A DNA stretch of 64,000 nucleotides from positions 248,001-312,000 of the forward strand of contig NZ_SMBO01000001.1 in NCBI RefSeq assembly GCF_004342985.1, read 5' to 3'. Below, in pieces: positions 33,485 through 41,882 of the stretch (its first letter is position 1; each line of letters opens with the position of its first letter). The DNA comes from Novosphingobium sp. PhB57. Its GTDB lineage: Bacteria > Pseudomonadota > Alphaproteobacteria > Sphingomonadales > Sphingomonadaceae. Made by a program: the position numbers and the translations under genes. The notes below the pieces were generated by a model. It saw only the letters and a list, made by a program, of their open reading frames with translations. It searched no databases and was not told the DNA's origin.

Positions 33485-33518
33485 GTCGGCAGGGCGAATT
33501 GTTGTTCGCATAGGAGAA
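33485..33518. promoter_or_regulatory. Weaker IclR-type operator pair F, upstream of the dienelactone hydrolase
   Basis: TTCGCATAGGAGAA (33505-33518, TTC-N8-GAA) and GTCGGCAGGGCGAA (33485-33498), centred exactly 20 bp apart. The central TATT of the other sites is missing, so this is less certain. It lies 29-62 bp upstream of the hydrolase start. Confidence 0.4.
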
Positions 33519-33594
33519 TGCCCCGATCTCCGCCGACTTGTCAAAACGCTCGCCGGGGTTGTCAGGGCGTTGAACGCCATGGCATCCCACCGGC

Positions 33595-34344
33595 ATGAGC
33601 GGAGCCGATCTTGAGCCGGGGCGGCGAACGCGGCTGGCGGCGATTCTGCTGGTGGCGGCGCTCCACGTTGCGGTGATCCTCGTGCTGATCCGCGCTTTTA
33701 CGCCGCAATTGGCCACGACGATCATGGGGTCGCTGACCCGGGCGTTCGACGTCCCGCTCGATCCGCCTTCCGCACCCCCGAGTCCGGCGACGACGCCGGC
33801 ATCGCATACCTCGCGCGTCCGGGAAGAGGGCGCGGCCGGGGCGCCCGCCAAGCGCGCAGAACCTCGTGTCGTGGCGGCTCCCAAGGCGGCCGTGACTCTC
33901 AAGCCAACCCAGGCGCCGCAGGTGGCCGGTCAAGGGACGCAGAACGCTTCAGGCGCCGGACTGGAAGGCGCCGGCACGGGAGGTTCGGGCGCCGGGGCTG
34001 GCCCCGGTTCCGGGGCAAGCGGTGCTGGAACCGGAGGCGGCGGGGGAATTGCCGCCAAACCGGTGAAGATCGCCGGAGACATCAATTCCGCCCTCGACTA
34101 TCCCCGCAAGAGCAGGGACCTGCGCCTGGGAACGCAAGTCGTCGTCGCGCTTCGGGTCGGTACGGATGGCCGGGTGAAAGGGTGCCGGGTGGTCCAGGCC
34201 AGTCCGGATGCCGAAGCCGATCGCATAACCTGCCGGCTCGCGGCGGAGCGTTTCCGCTTCAAACCGGCGCAGGATGCCAGCGGCAATCCGGTCGAGGCGG
34301 ATTATGGATGGAGGCAGCGATGGTTCCTCAAGACCGCGCCGTAA
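33595..34344 (+). CDS. TonB-like energy-transducer protein
   Basis: 249 residues. One N-terminal membrane helix (about 14-34, AAILLVAALHVAVILVLI) is followed by a Pro/Ala/Gly-rich periplasmic linker (about 50-150, with a long Gly-Ala run) and a C-terminal TonB-type domain (about 165-245) containing LDYPRKSRDLRLGTQVVVALRVG and AERFRFKPAQDASG. It would connect inner-membrane energy to outer-membrane receptors, but no exbB, exbD or receptor gene is nearby. It is divergent from the dienelactone hydrolase gene. Confidence 0.82.
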   Translation: MSGADLEPGRRTRLAAILLVAALHVAVILVLIRAFTPQLATTIMGSLTRAFDVPLDPPSAPPSPATTPASHTSRVREEGAAGAPAKRAEPRVVAAPKAAVTLKPTQAPQVAGQGTQNASGAGLEGAGTGGSGAGAGPGSGASGAGTGGGGGIAAKPVKIAGDINSALDYPRKSRDLRLGTQVVVALRVGTDGRVKGCRVVQASPDAEADRITCRLAAERFRFKPAQDASGNPVEADYGWRQRWFLKTAP

Positions 34345-34612
34345 GCGAATATAACGGGGGATCTTTCCATGCGGCGCAGGGGTGGTTCGGTTGGTCTTGT
34401 TGTGCGAAGACGAGCGCTGGAGTGGGAGCTAGTGTTCTAAATGGGCGGTAGCCGTTCGATCATGAGTCATGGAGGCGCGCTTGCGGCAAAGCTCGAATGC
34501 GCCACTGCAGGAGTGAATGATGAAGTCTGACTGGATCGATACTGTTGCGTTGGTGGAAGGGGCAGCTATTAGCGCGCCAGAAAATTCCCTTTCCTTTCGC
34601 ACTGCGAGTAAC

Positions 34613-35662
34613 ATGCCTGAAATCGTACCTGTCATTCTCTGCGGCGGTAGTGGGACCCGACTCTGGCCGCGTAGCCGCGCTGCCATGCCCAAGCCTTTTC
34701 TGCCATTGATCGGCGATTCCACGCTTTTCGAAGCGACTGTGGCCCGTTGCCCTGCTGCTGGTGGATTCTCGGCGCCGGTCGTGGTTACTGGAACACGGCA
34801 CCTCGCCCATGTCGAAGCTCAGCTTCGCGGGATAGAAGGCGCTGCGGTGATCGTTGAGCCGGCAGCGCGCAATACCGCCGCCGCTATCGCGCTCGCTGCC
34901 TGCCGTCTTCCGGATGATGCCGTGATGCTCGTCTGCCCCAGCGATCACCACATCGCGCGGCCGGAAGTCTTCGCCCAGGCAGCCTGCGCTGCCGCCGATT
35001 TGGCAACTGAAGGCTGGCTCGTGTCGTTCGGCATCGAAGCCACAGCGCCGGACACCGGCTTCGGCTATCTCAAGCGCGGCGAGGCTATCGAAGGCCATGA
35101 GATGGCCTTCCGTACCGCCCAGTTCGTCGAGAAGCCGGATATCGAGCGCGCCAGGGCATTCCTTGCGGAAGGAAACTACGCCTGGAATGGAGGCATCTTC
35201 GCTTTCCGCGTGGGCGACTTCATGGCTGAGCTTGCCGCGCATCGTCCGCAGATCGCCGCGAAAGTGCGCGAAGCGGTCGAGAAGGGCGCGGAGGACGGCC
35301 ACCGCTTCCACCCGGACGCCGCCACTTTCGCCGAAGTCGAAAGCGATTCGGTGGACTATGCGGTCATGGAAAATACCCGCCGTGCCGCATTGGTGCCCGC
35401 CGACATGGAATGGTCGGACATCGGCAACTGGCAGGCCCTGCACGATGCGCTCGTACGGGACGAACACGGCAATTCCGTGCGCGGCAGCGGCGCGGTCGAG
35501 ATGGTCGATTGCCGCAACGTGCTGGTCGACAGTGACGGGCCGCGGGTGTCGGTGATCGGGCTGGAAAACGTGATCGTGGTCATCGACGGCAACGATGTGC
35601 TGGTCACGACCGTTGACGGTGTGCAAAAGGTCGGAAAGCTCTCCGGAGCCGTGAACCAGTAA
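34613..35662 (+). CDS. manC: Mannose-1-phosphate guanylyltransferase
   Basis: 349 residues from ATG 34613, just before the nucleotidyltransferase motif VPVILCGGSGTRLWPRSR. An upstream extension has no similarity to the family. FVEKPDIERARAFL and YAWNGGIFAFRVGDF are further family markers. It makes GDP-mannose for capsule, LPS or exopolysaccharide. The C-terminal isomerase domain present in bifunctional ManC proteins is absent. A separate isomerase gene follows 10 bp downstream. Confidence 0.88.
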   Translation: MPEIVPVILCGGSGTRLWPRSRAAMPKPFLPLIGDSTLFEATVARCPAAGGFSAPVVVTGTRHLAHVEAQLRGIEGAAVIVEPAARNTAAAIALAACRLPDDAVMLVCPSDHHIARPEVFAQAACAAADLATEGWLVSFGIEATAPDTGFGYLKRGEAIEGHEMAFRTAQFVEKPDIERARAFLAEGNYAWNGGIFAFRVGDFMAELAAHRPQIAAKVREAVEKGAEDGHRFHPDAATFAEVESDSVDYAVMENTRRAALVPADMEWSDIGNWQALHDALVRDEHGNSVRGSGAVEMVDCRNVLVDSDGPRVSVIGLENVIVVIDGNDVLVTTVDGVQKVGKLSGAVNQ

Positions 35663-35672
35663 GGAACTATCG

Positions 35673-36488
35673 ATGACTGCTGCACTGCCGATCCGCCAGG
35701 TTGAAAAGCCCTGGGGCAAGGATGTGCTGCCGGCGCCGTTCAAGGCGCCCGAGGGCGCGCGGATCGGAGAGATCTGGTTCGAGCCTCCGGCCGGGCTGCC
35801 GGACTTGCTGGTGAAGTACATCTTCACCAGCGAGAAACTCTCCGTGCAGGTCCATCCCACCGATGCGCAGACTGAGGCAAAGGGTCTGGGACGGCAGGGC
35901 AAGGAAGAGTGCTGGCTGATCGTCGATGCAGAACCCGGCGCGACGCTGGGGATCGGCTTCGATGCCCCCATCGGCGCAGACAAGATGCGCGAGGCCTCCC
36001 TCGACGGCTCGATCGAGGAACTCATGACCTGGCACGAAGTGGTGCCGGGGGACTTCTTCTACATCCCGGCCAATACCGTTCATGCCATCGGCGTGGGCGT
36101 CAGCCTGATCGAAGTGCAGCAGAACAGCGACATTACGTACCGGCTCTATGACTATGGCCGGCCGCGTGAACTTCATCTGGATGACGGCATGGCCGTCGCC
36201 AAGGGCGAGGTCTATGACCTGGCGCACTGGCACAAGCGCGTTCCGGTCGAAGGCAGTGCCGTGCTGGTGGACGGCCCGCTGTTTCTACTCGACCAGGTCC
36301 ACGGACGGCCGACCGCCGAGATCGCCGCGCGCTATCCCGATGCCCTTCTAATCATTCCGCGCGAGGGCATGTTCACGGTCGCCGGCGATTCCATCGCTCC
36401 GGGTGGCTGCGCGCTGGCAAAGTCGCTGGATCTTGTGGAATTTCCGGAAGACGGCGTTTGCCTTCTGGCGAGGGCCTGTGCAGGCTGA
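35673..36488 (+). CDS. manA: Mannose-6-phosphate isomerase, class I
   Basis: 271 residues. Zinc-ligand motifs of class I phosphomannose isomerases are present: VQVHPTDAQ, GKEECW and NTVHAIG, in a cupin fold. It interconverts fructose 6-phosphate and mannose 6-phosphate. Encoded directly after manC, it would supply the precursor branch for GDP-mannose. It is shorter than the E. coli enzyme (about 390), as in many alphaproteobacteria. Confidence 0.85.
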   Translation: MTAALPIRQVEKPWGKDVLPAPFKAPEGARIGEIWFEPPAGLPDLLVKYIFTSEKLSVQVHPTDAQTEAKGLGRQGKEECWLIVDAEPGATLGIGFDAPIGADKMREASLDGSIEELMTWHEVVPGDFFYIPANTVHAIGVGVSLIEVQQNSDITYRLYDYGRPRELHLDDGMAVAKGEVYDLAHWHKRVPVEGSAVLVDGPLFLLDQVHGRPTAEIAARYPDALLIIPREGMFTVAGDSIAPGGCALAKSLDLVEFPEDGVCLLARACAG

Positions 36489-36491
36489 GGC

Positions 36492-36953
36492 GTGTTCACG
36501 ACAGACAACGCCATGATCGTCCAGACCATTCAATTGGCCCTCACGCCGGTTTTCGTGCTGGTGGCCATAGGCAATATCCTGAACATCCTGTCCACCCGGC
36601 TCGGCCGGGTGGTAGACCGTGCGCGCTATCTTCAGGAGCGCCATAACCAGACGGATGGCGCGGAACACGACATGGTCGTGCTGGAGATCAGACTGGTAGA
36701 CAAGCGCATCTCGATCATCACCAATGCCATCCGCTTCATGGTGCTGTCGGGTCTGTGCATCGGCACGACTGTCGCCGTGCTGTTCCTTCAGGGGCTGGCG
36801 GGACTGGACATGCACGGTGCAGCGGCGATCATCTTCCTAGCCTCGATCGTGCTCCTGCTGGTGGCCTTGCTGCTGTTCCTGCGCGAAACCCAGGTCGCCA
36901 AGGAAGCGCTGAGCATTCCGCGCGATTATCTGGAACTGCACCGCAAGATCTGA
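36492..36953 (+). CDS. DUF2721 membrane protein
   Basis: About 153 residues from GTG 36492 (an ATG seven codons later is also possible). Three hydrophobic segments (about 15-35, 80-105 and 110-130) flank a charged cytoplasmic loop with RVVDRARYLQERH, matching the DUF2721 family of unknown function. It lies 3 bp after manA and may be co-transcribed by read-through. Confidence 0.75.
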   Translation: MFTTDNAMIVQTIQLALTPVFVLVAIGNILNILSTRLGRVVDRARYLQERHNQTDGAEHDMVVLEIRLVDKRISIITNAIRFMVLSGLCIGTTVAVLFLQGLAGLDMHGAAAIIFLASIVLLLVALLLFLRETQVAKEALSIPRDYLELHRKI

Positions 36954-37033
36954 CTCGCCGCGGCGAGGGTTATCGTCCTGGCGATTGGCGTTTTTTCCGA
37001 TCCCTCTAGTCTGGAGGGCGAGGGAGAGACGCC

Positions 37034-38320
37034 GTGGAAGAGCCGAAAGAGCCGACGCAGGCCCAGGAATGGAAGACGGGCTGGACCCTTGTCCTGGCCG
37101 CCTCTATCGGGTTTTCCTTCCTCTCCGTGCTGCTTGCGGGGACCGGCCTGTTCATGGAGCCGCTCTCGCGCGAGTTCGGATGGAGCCGGTCTCTGCTTTC
37201 GGCGGGGCCGGGCATCGCCACGTTCACCAGTGCCGTGCTTTCGCCGTTCTACGGCGTCCTGATCGATCGGGTCGGCTCGCGGCGGTTGGCGCTGCCGGGT
37301 ATCGTGGCCGTCATGGGCTCGACTTGCGCCTTTGCATTGGCCAACGGGTCGCAGGTGCAGTGGATTGCCCTGTGGCTGATCTTCGGGCTCCTGATCACCA
37401 CGATCAAGTCGACGATCTGGACCGCTGCCGTCGCCGGTGTGTTCATGCGCGGGCGGGGACTGGCGCTTGGTTGCACGGTTTCTGGCACGGCCCTGGCGCA
37501 GGCTATCGTTCCGCCCCTGGGCAATTTCCTGATCGAGGAAGTGGGTTGGCGAGGGGCGTTCGTCTGGTTCGGACTGGGCTGGGGCGGCGTTTCGCTGCTG
37601 CTTTGCTTCCTGTTTCTCTACGACGCGCACGACCGCGCGACACGCAGCGGCAAGGCGCCCGGTCCTCGGTCGAGCGCGCATCTGCCCGGGCTTACGCGGC
37701 AGGAAGCGTTGCGCAGCCGGCCGCTCTGGCAAGTGGCGATCTCGACATTCGTGATCATGCTGCTGACGATCGGCCTCAGCATTCATCTTTTCCCGATCCT
37801 CACCGAATCGGGCATCAGTCGAGGCAGTGCGGCCTGGCTTACTTCATTGACCGGCGTGGCAGGCATCGTCGGCAAGCTCGCGACCGGGGCGCTGCTCGAC
37901 CGCTACCGGCCCAACTGGATCGGGGGACTGACGATGGGGGTCACCGCGGTGACTTTCTTCCTGCTGACGGTAGCGATGAATTCCACCGTGGCGATCGTAT
38001 TCGCCTTGCTGGTCAACGGCTACGCGGCAGGCACCAAGATGCAGATCTGCGCCTATCTGACCGTCGGCTATGCTGGAATGCGCCATTTCGGCGCGATCTA
38101 TGGGCTGATGTCGGCGCTGGTGGCCCTGGCTTCGGGACTGGGGCCGCTCGTGGCAGGGGCGATCTACGACGGCTTCGGGGGCTATGAGCCCTTCCTTTGG
38201 GCGGGAACCGTGGGATGCCTGCTGGGTGGGTCGTTGCTCGTCACGCTTCCGGCTTATCCGAATTGGGCGGAGGCAGACCGAGAGGATATCGGCTCAGGCG
38301 ACCGAGTGACGGCGCGCTGA
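37034..38320 (+). CDS. MFS transporter (monocarboxylate/oxalate-formate type)
   Basis: 428 residues from GTG 37034, preceded by GGGAGAG. About 12 hydrophobic segments. The TM1-TM2 region GFSFLSVLLAGTGLFMEPL and the loop between helices 2 and 3, YGVLIDRVGSRRLALPG, fit the MFS_1 proteins related to monocarboxylate and oxalate/formate carriers. The substrate cannot be read from the sequence. It converges on a fatty acyl-AMP ligase gene. Confidence 0.85.
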   Translation: MEEPKEPTQAQEWKTGWTLVLAASIGFSFLSVLLAGTGLFMEPLSREFGWSRSLLSAGPGIATFTSAVLSPFYGVLIDRVGSRRLALPGIVAVMGSTCAFALANGSQVQWIALWLIFGLLITTIKSTIWTAAVAGVFMRGRGLALGCTVSGTALAQAIVPPLGNFLIEEVGWRGAFVWFGLGWGGVSLLLCFLFLYDAHDRATRSGKAPGPRSSAHLPGLTRQEALRSRPLWQVAISTFVIMLLTIGLSIHLFPILTESGISRGSAAWLTSLTGVAGIVGKLATGALLDRYRPNWIGGLTMGVTAVTFFLLTVAMNSTVAIVFALLVNGYAAGTKMQICAYLTVGYAGMRHFGAIYGLMSALVALASGLGPLVAGAIYDGFGGYEPFLWAGTVGCLLGGSLLVTLPAYPNWAEADREDIGSGDRVTAR

Positions 38321-38376
38321 CGGAAAGGCGCGGATCCCGGGACAGGCGCTGAGCAGATGACGGGCTGAAACGAGAA

Positions 38377-38406
38377 GGACCGGAAAAGCGCATGCGCTTC
38401 CCGGCC
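38377..38406. terminator. Bidirectional terminator between convergent genes
   Basis: A stem built on the palindrome AAGCGCATGCGCTT, extended by CCGG ends and short G/C flanks, fills the gap between the MFS and fatty acyl-AMP ligase genes. Confidence 0.65.
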
Positions 38407-38431
38407 CTTCGATCGATTGCTGAACCCGGCT

Positions 38432-40192
38432 TCAGGCGGCGAGCTTGAAGGGCTCGATTTCACCCGAAAGGTAGAGCTTCTTGGCCTTGGCGCGGCTGAG
38501 CTTGCCCGAGCTGGTGCGGGGCAGGCTCTTGGGCGGAACGAGTTCCACCACGCAGTTCATGCCGGTGATCGAGCGCACCTTGTCGCGGATCAAGTCGCGC
38601 AGTTCCACGCGCTTCACCGGATCGGAAACGCGGCAATGGACCAGCACGGCGGGCGCTTCTTCGCCATTGTCCATTTCCACCGAGAAAGCGGCGATGTCAC
38701 CATGGTTGAAGCCCGGCAGCTGTTCCACGGCCCATTCGATGTCCTGGGGCCAGTGGTTCTTGCCGTTGATGATGATCATGTCCTTGGCCCGGCCGACGAT
38801 GAACAGGTAGCCATCGGCCATGTAGCCCATGTCGCCGGTGTCCAGCCATCCGTCGACGAGGCACGCCTCGGTCGCTTCGGGATCGCGGAAGTAGGAGTGC
38901 ATCACGCTGGTGCCGCGGCACCAGACCTTGCCGATCTGGTGGTCCGAGAGGCTTTCGCCGTTTTCGCCGCGGATCACGACTTCCATGTCGAGCACGGGCT
39001 TGCCGCAGTTGACGATGGCGCGGTAGCGCGCCGGGCGGCTGAGGTCGCGCGGGCTGCCCGAAAGGCGTTCTTCCTCGACCAGTTCCACGCGGATGCCTTC
39101 GCCCGGCGGCATGATGGTCACGGCCAGGGTCGCTTCGGCCAGGCCGTAGCTAGGCAGGAAGGCCGAAGCCTTGAAGCCCGCGTCGGCAAAGGCATTCACG
39201 AAGCTCTGCATCACGTCGGGTCGGATCATGTCCGCGCCGTTACCGGCGAGGCGCCAGCGCGACAGGTCGAAGCGATCGGAGACCGGGCTCTGGCTGGAGA
39301 TGCGGCGGGCGCAGATGTCGTAGCCGAAGGTGGGCGAATACGAGATCGACGTGCCCTCGTTGCGGGTGATCATGTCCAGCCATGCCAGCGGGCGGCGGGC
39401 GAAATCTTCCGTCTTGAGGTAGTCGCCCGAGACCTGGTTGGCGATCAGCGAGAGGAAGCAGCCGACCAGGCCCATGTCATGGTACCAGGGCAGCCACGAA
39501 ATGCAGCGGTCGCCTTCGGCCAGTTCCATGCCGTGGCTATGCGCGGCCAGGTTCGACATGAGCGAACGGTGCGTGACCGCCACGCCGTGGGGGAAGCGGG
39601 TCGAGCCGCTGGAGTACTGCAGATAGCAGATGTCGTCCGGGCTGGCCTTGGGAAGCGCCACGACCGGCGCGTCCTTTGCCGCGAAGTCGGCCCAGGTGGC
39701 ATGGTCGCAGCCCTGGCGCTCGGCGGCCTTGGCGGTCATTTCGGCGATTTCGTCCGGACCGACCAGGAGCATCGGGTCCGAGCTGGAAAGCTGGACCGAG
39801 AGCTGCTCGATATAGTTGTCCTTGCCGCCGAAGCTGGTGGGCAGCGGCAGGGGAACGGGCCAGGCGCCCGCATAGACCACGCCGCAGAAAAGCGATGCGA
39901 AATCGGCGCCGGTTTCCGCGATCAGGGCCACGCGATCGTTCGGCTTCACGCCGCGCGCGATCAGCGCATGGGCCACCTTGATCGAATCCGTGCGCAGTTC
40001 GCTGAACGGATAGACGTGTTTCAGCGTGCCGCGTGGATCGTGGAAATTGAAGCCGCGCTGACCCTGCGCCGCATAGTCCAGCGCATCGCCGAAGGTGTCG
40101 AAATCGGCAAAGCGGCGGGCAAGCGCATCCTGGTTCGGGGTGGCGACAAGTGCTTCGCTCGCTCGCGGCACCACGTTGATGGTGTCGTTCAT
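38432..40192 (-). CDS. Fatty acyl-AMP ligase / long-chain acyl-(ACP) synthetase
   Basis: 586 residues of the adenylate-forming family in the FAAL/FadD32-like branch. The ATP loop is LQYSSGSTRFPHGV, with LPWYHDMGLVG and GYLFIVGRAKDMIIINGKNHWP as FAAL landmarks, GWLDTGDMGY, and a late catalytic Lys in RTSSGKLSR. FAALs form acyl-adenylates and load them onto acyl carriers for polyketide-like or lipid synthesis. No carrier protein or synthase lies beside it. In sphingomonads a role in unusual lipids is conceivable but not shown. Confidence 0.85.
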   Translation of the reverse strand: MNDTINVVPRASEALVATPNQDALARRFADFDTFGDALDYAAQGQRGFNFHDPRGTLKHVYPFSELRTDSIKVAHALIARGVKPNDRVALIAETGADFASLFCGVVYAGAWPVPLPLPTSFGGKDNYIEQLSVQLSSSDPMLLVGPDEIAEMTAKAAERQGCDHATWADFAAKDAPVVALPKASPDDICYLQYSSGSTRFPHGVAVTHRSLMSNLAAHSHGMELAEGDRCISWLPWYHDMGLVGCFLSLIANQVSGDYLKTEDFARRPLAWLDMITRNEGTSISYSPTFGYDICARRISSQSPVSDRFDLSRWRLAGNGADMIRPDVMQSFVNAFADAGFKASAFLPSYGLAEATLAVTIMPPGEGIRVELVEEERLSGSPRDLSRPARYRAIVNCGKPVLDMEVVIRGENGESLSDHQIGKVWCRGTSVMHSYFRDPEATEACLVDGWLDTGDMGYMADGYLFIVGRAKDMIIINGKNHWPQDIEWAVEQLPGFNHGDIAAFSVEMDNGEEAPAVLVHCRVSDPVKRVELRDLIRDKVRSITGMNCVVELVPPKSLPRTSSGKLSRAKAKKLYLSGEIEPFKLAA

Positions 40193-40343
40193 TTCGTTCT
40201 AACCCGTTGTTGTTATACCGTTTATTCTCACCGGAACCCCGCGCTATTATCCGGTCTTACCTGAACCGGACATAGCAATTCCGCACGACGTGGTTCCGTG
40301 CGCTCTCCCCAATCCGAGCCGACTGTGGCACGAATAGGGCAAG

Positions 40344-40889
40344 ATGTCCGAGAACCGTCGCAATCCGCAACCCCTGACCGAGGCCCGCCTGGAAGAATTG
40401 GCGCTGGCCTATGTCGCGCGTTTCGCCACGACGCAAGGGAAGCTGCGCGATTATCTGCAGCGCAAGCTCCGCGAACGGGGCTGGGATGGGGAAGGGCGGC
40501 CCGATCTGGAGGCGATGATCGGCCGCTTCGTAGAGAAGGGCTATGTCGACGACGCGGTCTGGGCGCGGATGAAGGCCGGCAGCCTGTTGCGACGCGGTTA
40601 TGGCGCGCGCCGGGTGGGCGAGGCGCTGGGCCATGCCGGGCTGGACGAGGACTTGCGCGCGGAAGTGCGGCCCGATGCCGCGGCGGAGCGACGTGCGGCG
40701 CTGGTGCTGGCGCGGCGTCGGCGCTTCGGCCCATTCGCCGCGGAAGTGCCGGACCGGCCGCTGCGCGAAAAGCATCTGGCGGCGATGCTGCGGGCAGGGC
40801 ACCGGCTCGACATTGCCCGGCGTATCGTCGATGCCTCCGATGCCGAGGATGCGGAGCAATGGGCCGAGTCCGACACGGGAGACTATTGA
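40344..40889 (+). CDS. recX: RecX family regulatory protein
   Basis: 181 residues built of three-helix RecX repeats, with the landmarks YVARFATTQGKLRDYLQRKLRERGW, GYVDDAVWARMKAGSLLRRGYGARRV and the late LDIARRIVDA. RecX binds RecA filaments and limits recombination activity. recA is not adjacent, which is common in alphaproteobacteria. The stop codon abuts the GTG of the next gene. Confidence 0.85.
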   Translation: MSENRRNPQPLTEARLEELALAYVARFATTQGKLRDYLQRKLRERGWDGEGRPDLEAMIGRFVEKGYVDDAVWARMKAGSLLRRGYGARRVGEALGHAGLDEDLRAEVRPDAAAERRAALVLARRRRFGPFAAEVPDRPLREKHLAAMLRAGHRLDIARRIVDASDAEDAEQWAESDTGDY

Positions 40890-41408
40890 GTGCGTCCGAT
40901 CCGCCAACTGCCTGCCTTGTTCGCCTGCATGCTGGTTTCCGGCGCGGTCCTGTCAGCGACGGGGTGCTCCCGGAGCGCGGGCGAGGCTGCCGGCGCCGTT
41001 CAGGCCAAGACGGCGATCCATCCGGTTTCCGGCCTGCCGGTGATTCCCCTGGTCGTTCGCGCCTCGGGCAAGGCGCATGGTTTCGAAGTCGAAGTGGCCC
41101 GCAGCGAAGCCGAGCAGGCCAAGGGGCTGATGTTCCGCACCGAAATGGGCGCGGACGAGGGCATGATCTTCCCCCGCAAGGCACCGGCTCCGGCCGCCTT
41201 CTGGATGCGTAACACGGTGATTCCGCTCGACCTGCTCTTTATCGGGCCGGATCGCCGCATCCTCAACATAGCCGCGAATGCCAGGCCTTACGACGAAACG
41301 CCGCTGCCTTCCGCGGGTCCGGTGATCGCCGTGCTCGAGCTGAACGGGGGGCGTGCGGCGCAGCTGGGGATCGCGCCGGGCGACGAGGTCTCGTGGAAAG
41401 CGCCTTAA
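40890..41408 (+). CDS. DUF192 exported protein
   Basis: 172 residues from GTG 40890, immediately after recX. The N-terminus is a signal peptide (LPALFACMLVSGAVLSATGC), perhaps a lipoprotein. The mature part is a DUF192 domain: AKGLMFRTEMGADEGMIF, FWMRNTVIPLDLLFI and VLELNGGRAAQLGI. The function of DUF192 is unknown. The tight spacing implies co-expression with recX and probably with the NDUFA12 gene downstream. Confidence 0.85.
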   Translation: MRPIRQLPALFACMLVSGAVLSATGCSRSAGEAAGAVQAKTAIHPVSGLPVIPLVVRASGKAHGFEVEVARSEAEQAKGLMFRTEMGADEGMIFPRKAPAPAAFWMRNTVIPLDLLFIGPDRRILNIAANARPYDETPLPSAGPVIAVLELNGGRAAQLGIAPGDEVSWKAP

Positions 41409-41460
41409 GTTGACGGCAAGGCCCTTGGCATCGGCTGCGAACAGCGCTAACGCGCGGCTC

Positions 41461-41868
41461 ATGGGAATCCTGTCCAAGATCTTCACCTGGTGGGACGGCG
41501 CCACCATTGGCACCTCGCTCTGGAGCTCGCGCAATGGCGAGCACGTCGGCACCGACGCGCAGGGCAACAAGTACTTCCGTTCGAAGTCCGACAAAGTGCG
41601 GACTACCGAAGGGTACGAGCGCCGCTGGGTGATCTATGCGGGCGCCAACGACGCCAGCAACGTGCCGTCCGAATGGCACGGCTGGCTGCATCACTCCTAT
41701 GACGGCGTGCCGGAAAGCCACCTGGCTCCCGCGCGCATCTGGGAAGTGGACTACACCCCCAACGCCACCGGCACCGCAACCGCCTATCGCCCGCAGGGCG
41801 CGCTGGAGCGGGGCGGCAAGCGTGCCCCCGCCACCGGCGACTACGAGGCCTGGTCTCCGGAAGCCTGA
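41461..41868 (+). CDS. NADH:ubiquinone oxidoreductase accessory subunit, NDUFA12-like
   Basis: 135 residues from ATG 41461. An upstream in-frame extension overlaps DUF192 and is unlikely. The protein has the NDUFA12 pattern: FTWWDGATIGTSLW near the start, DAQGNKYFR and RRWVIYAGANDASNVPSEWHGW. In alphaproteobacteria this is one of the supernumerary complex I subunits shared with mitochondria. It is followed by DUF2155 and aat, an arrangement common in the order. Confidence 0.9.
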   Translation: MGILSKIFTWWDGATIGTSLWSSRNGEHVGTDAQGNKYFRSKSDKVRTTEGYERRWVIYAGANDASNVPSEWHGWLHHSYDGVPESHLAPARIWEVDYTPNATGTATAYRPQGALERGGKRAPATGDYEAWSPEA

Positions 41869-41882
41869 GGGGCGCTGCGGTG

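Noticed and set aside
34345..34612. Small gene upstream of manC
   Set aside because: Short frames only, no ribosome site paired with a plausible protein. The apparent N-terminal extension of manC is not family-like.
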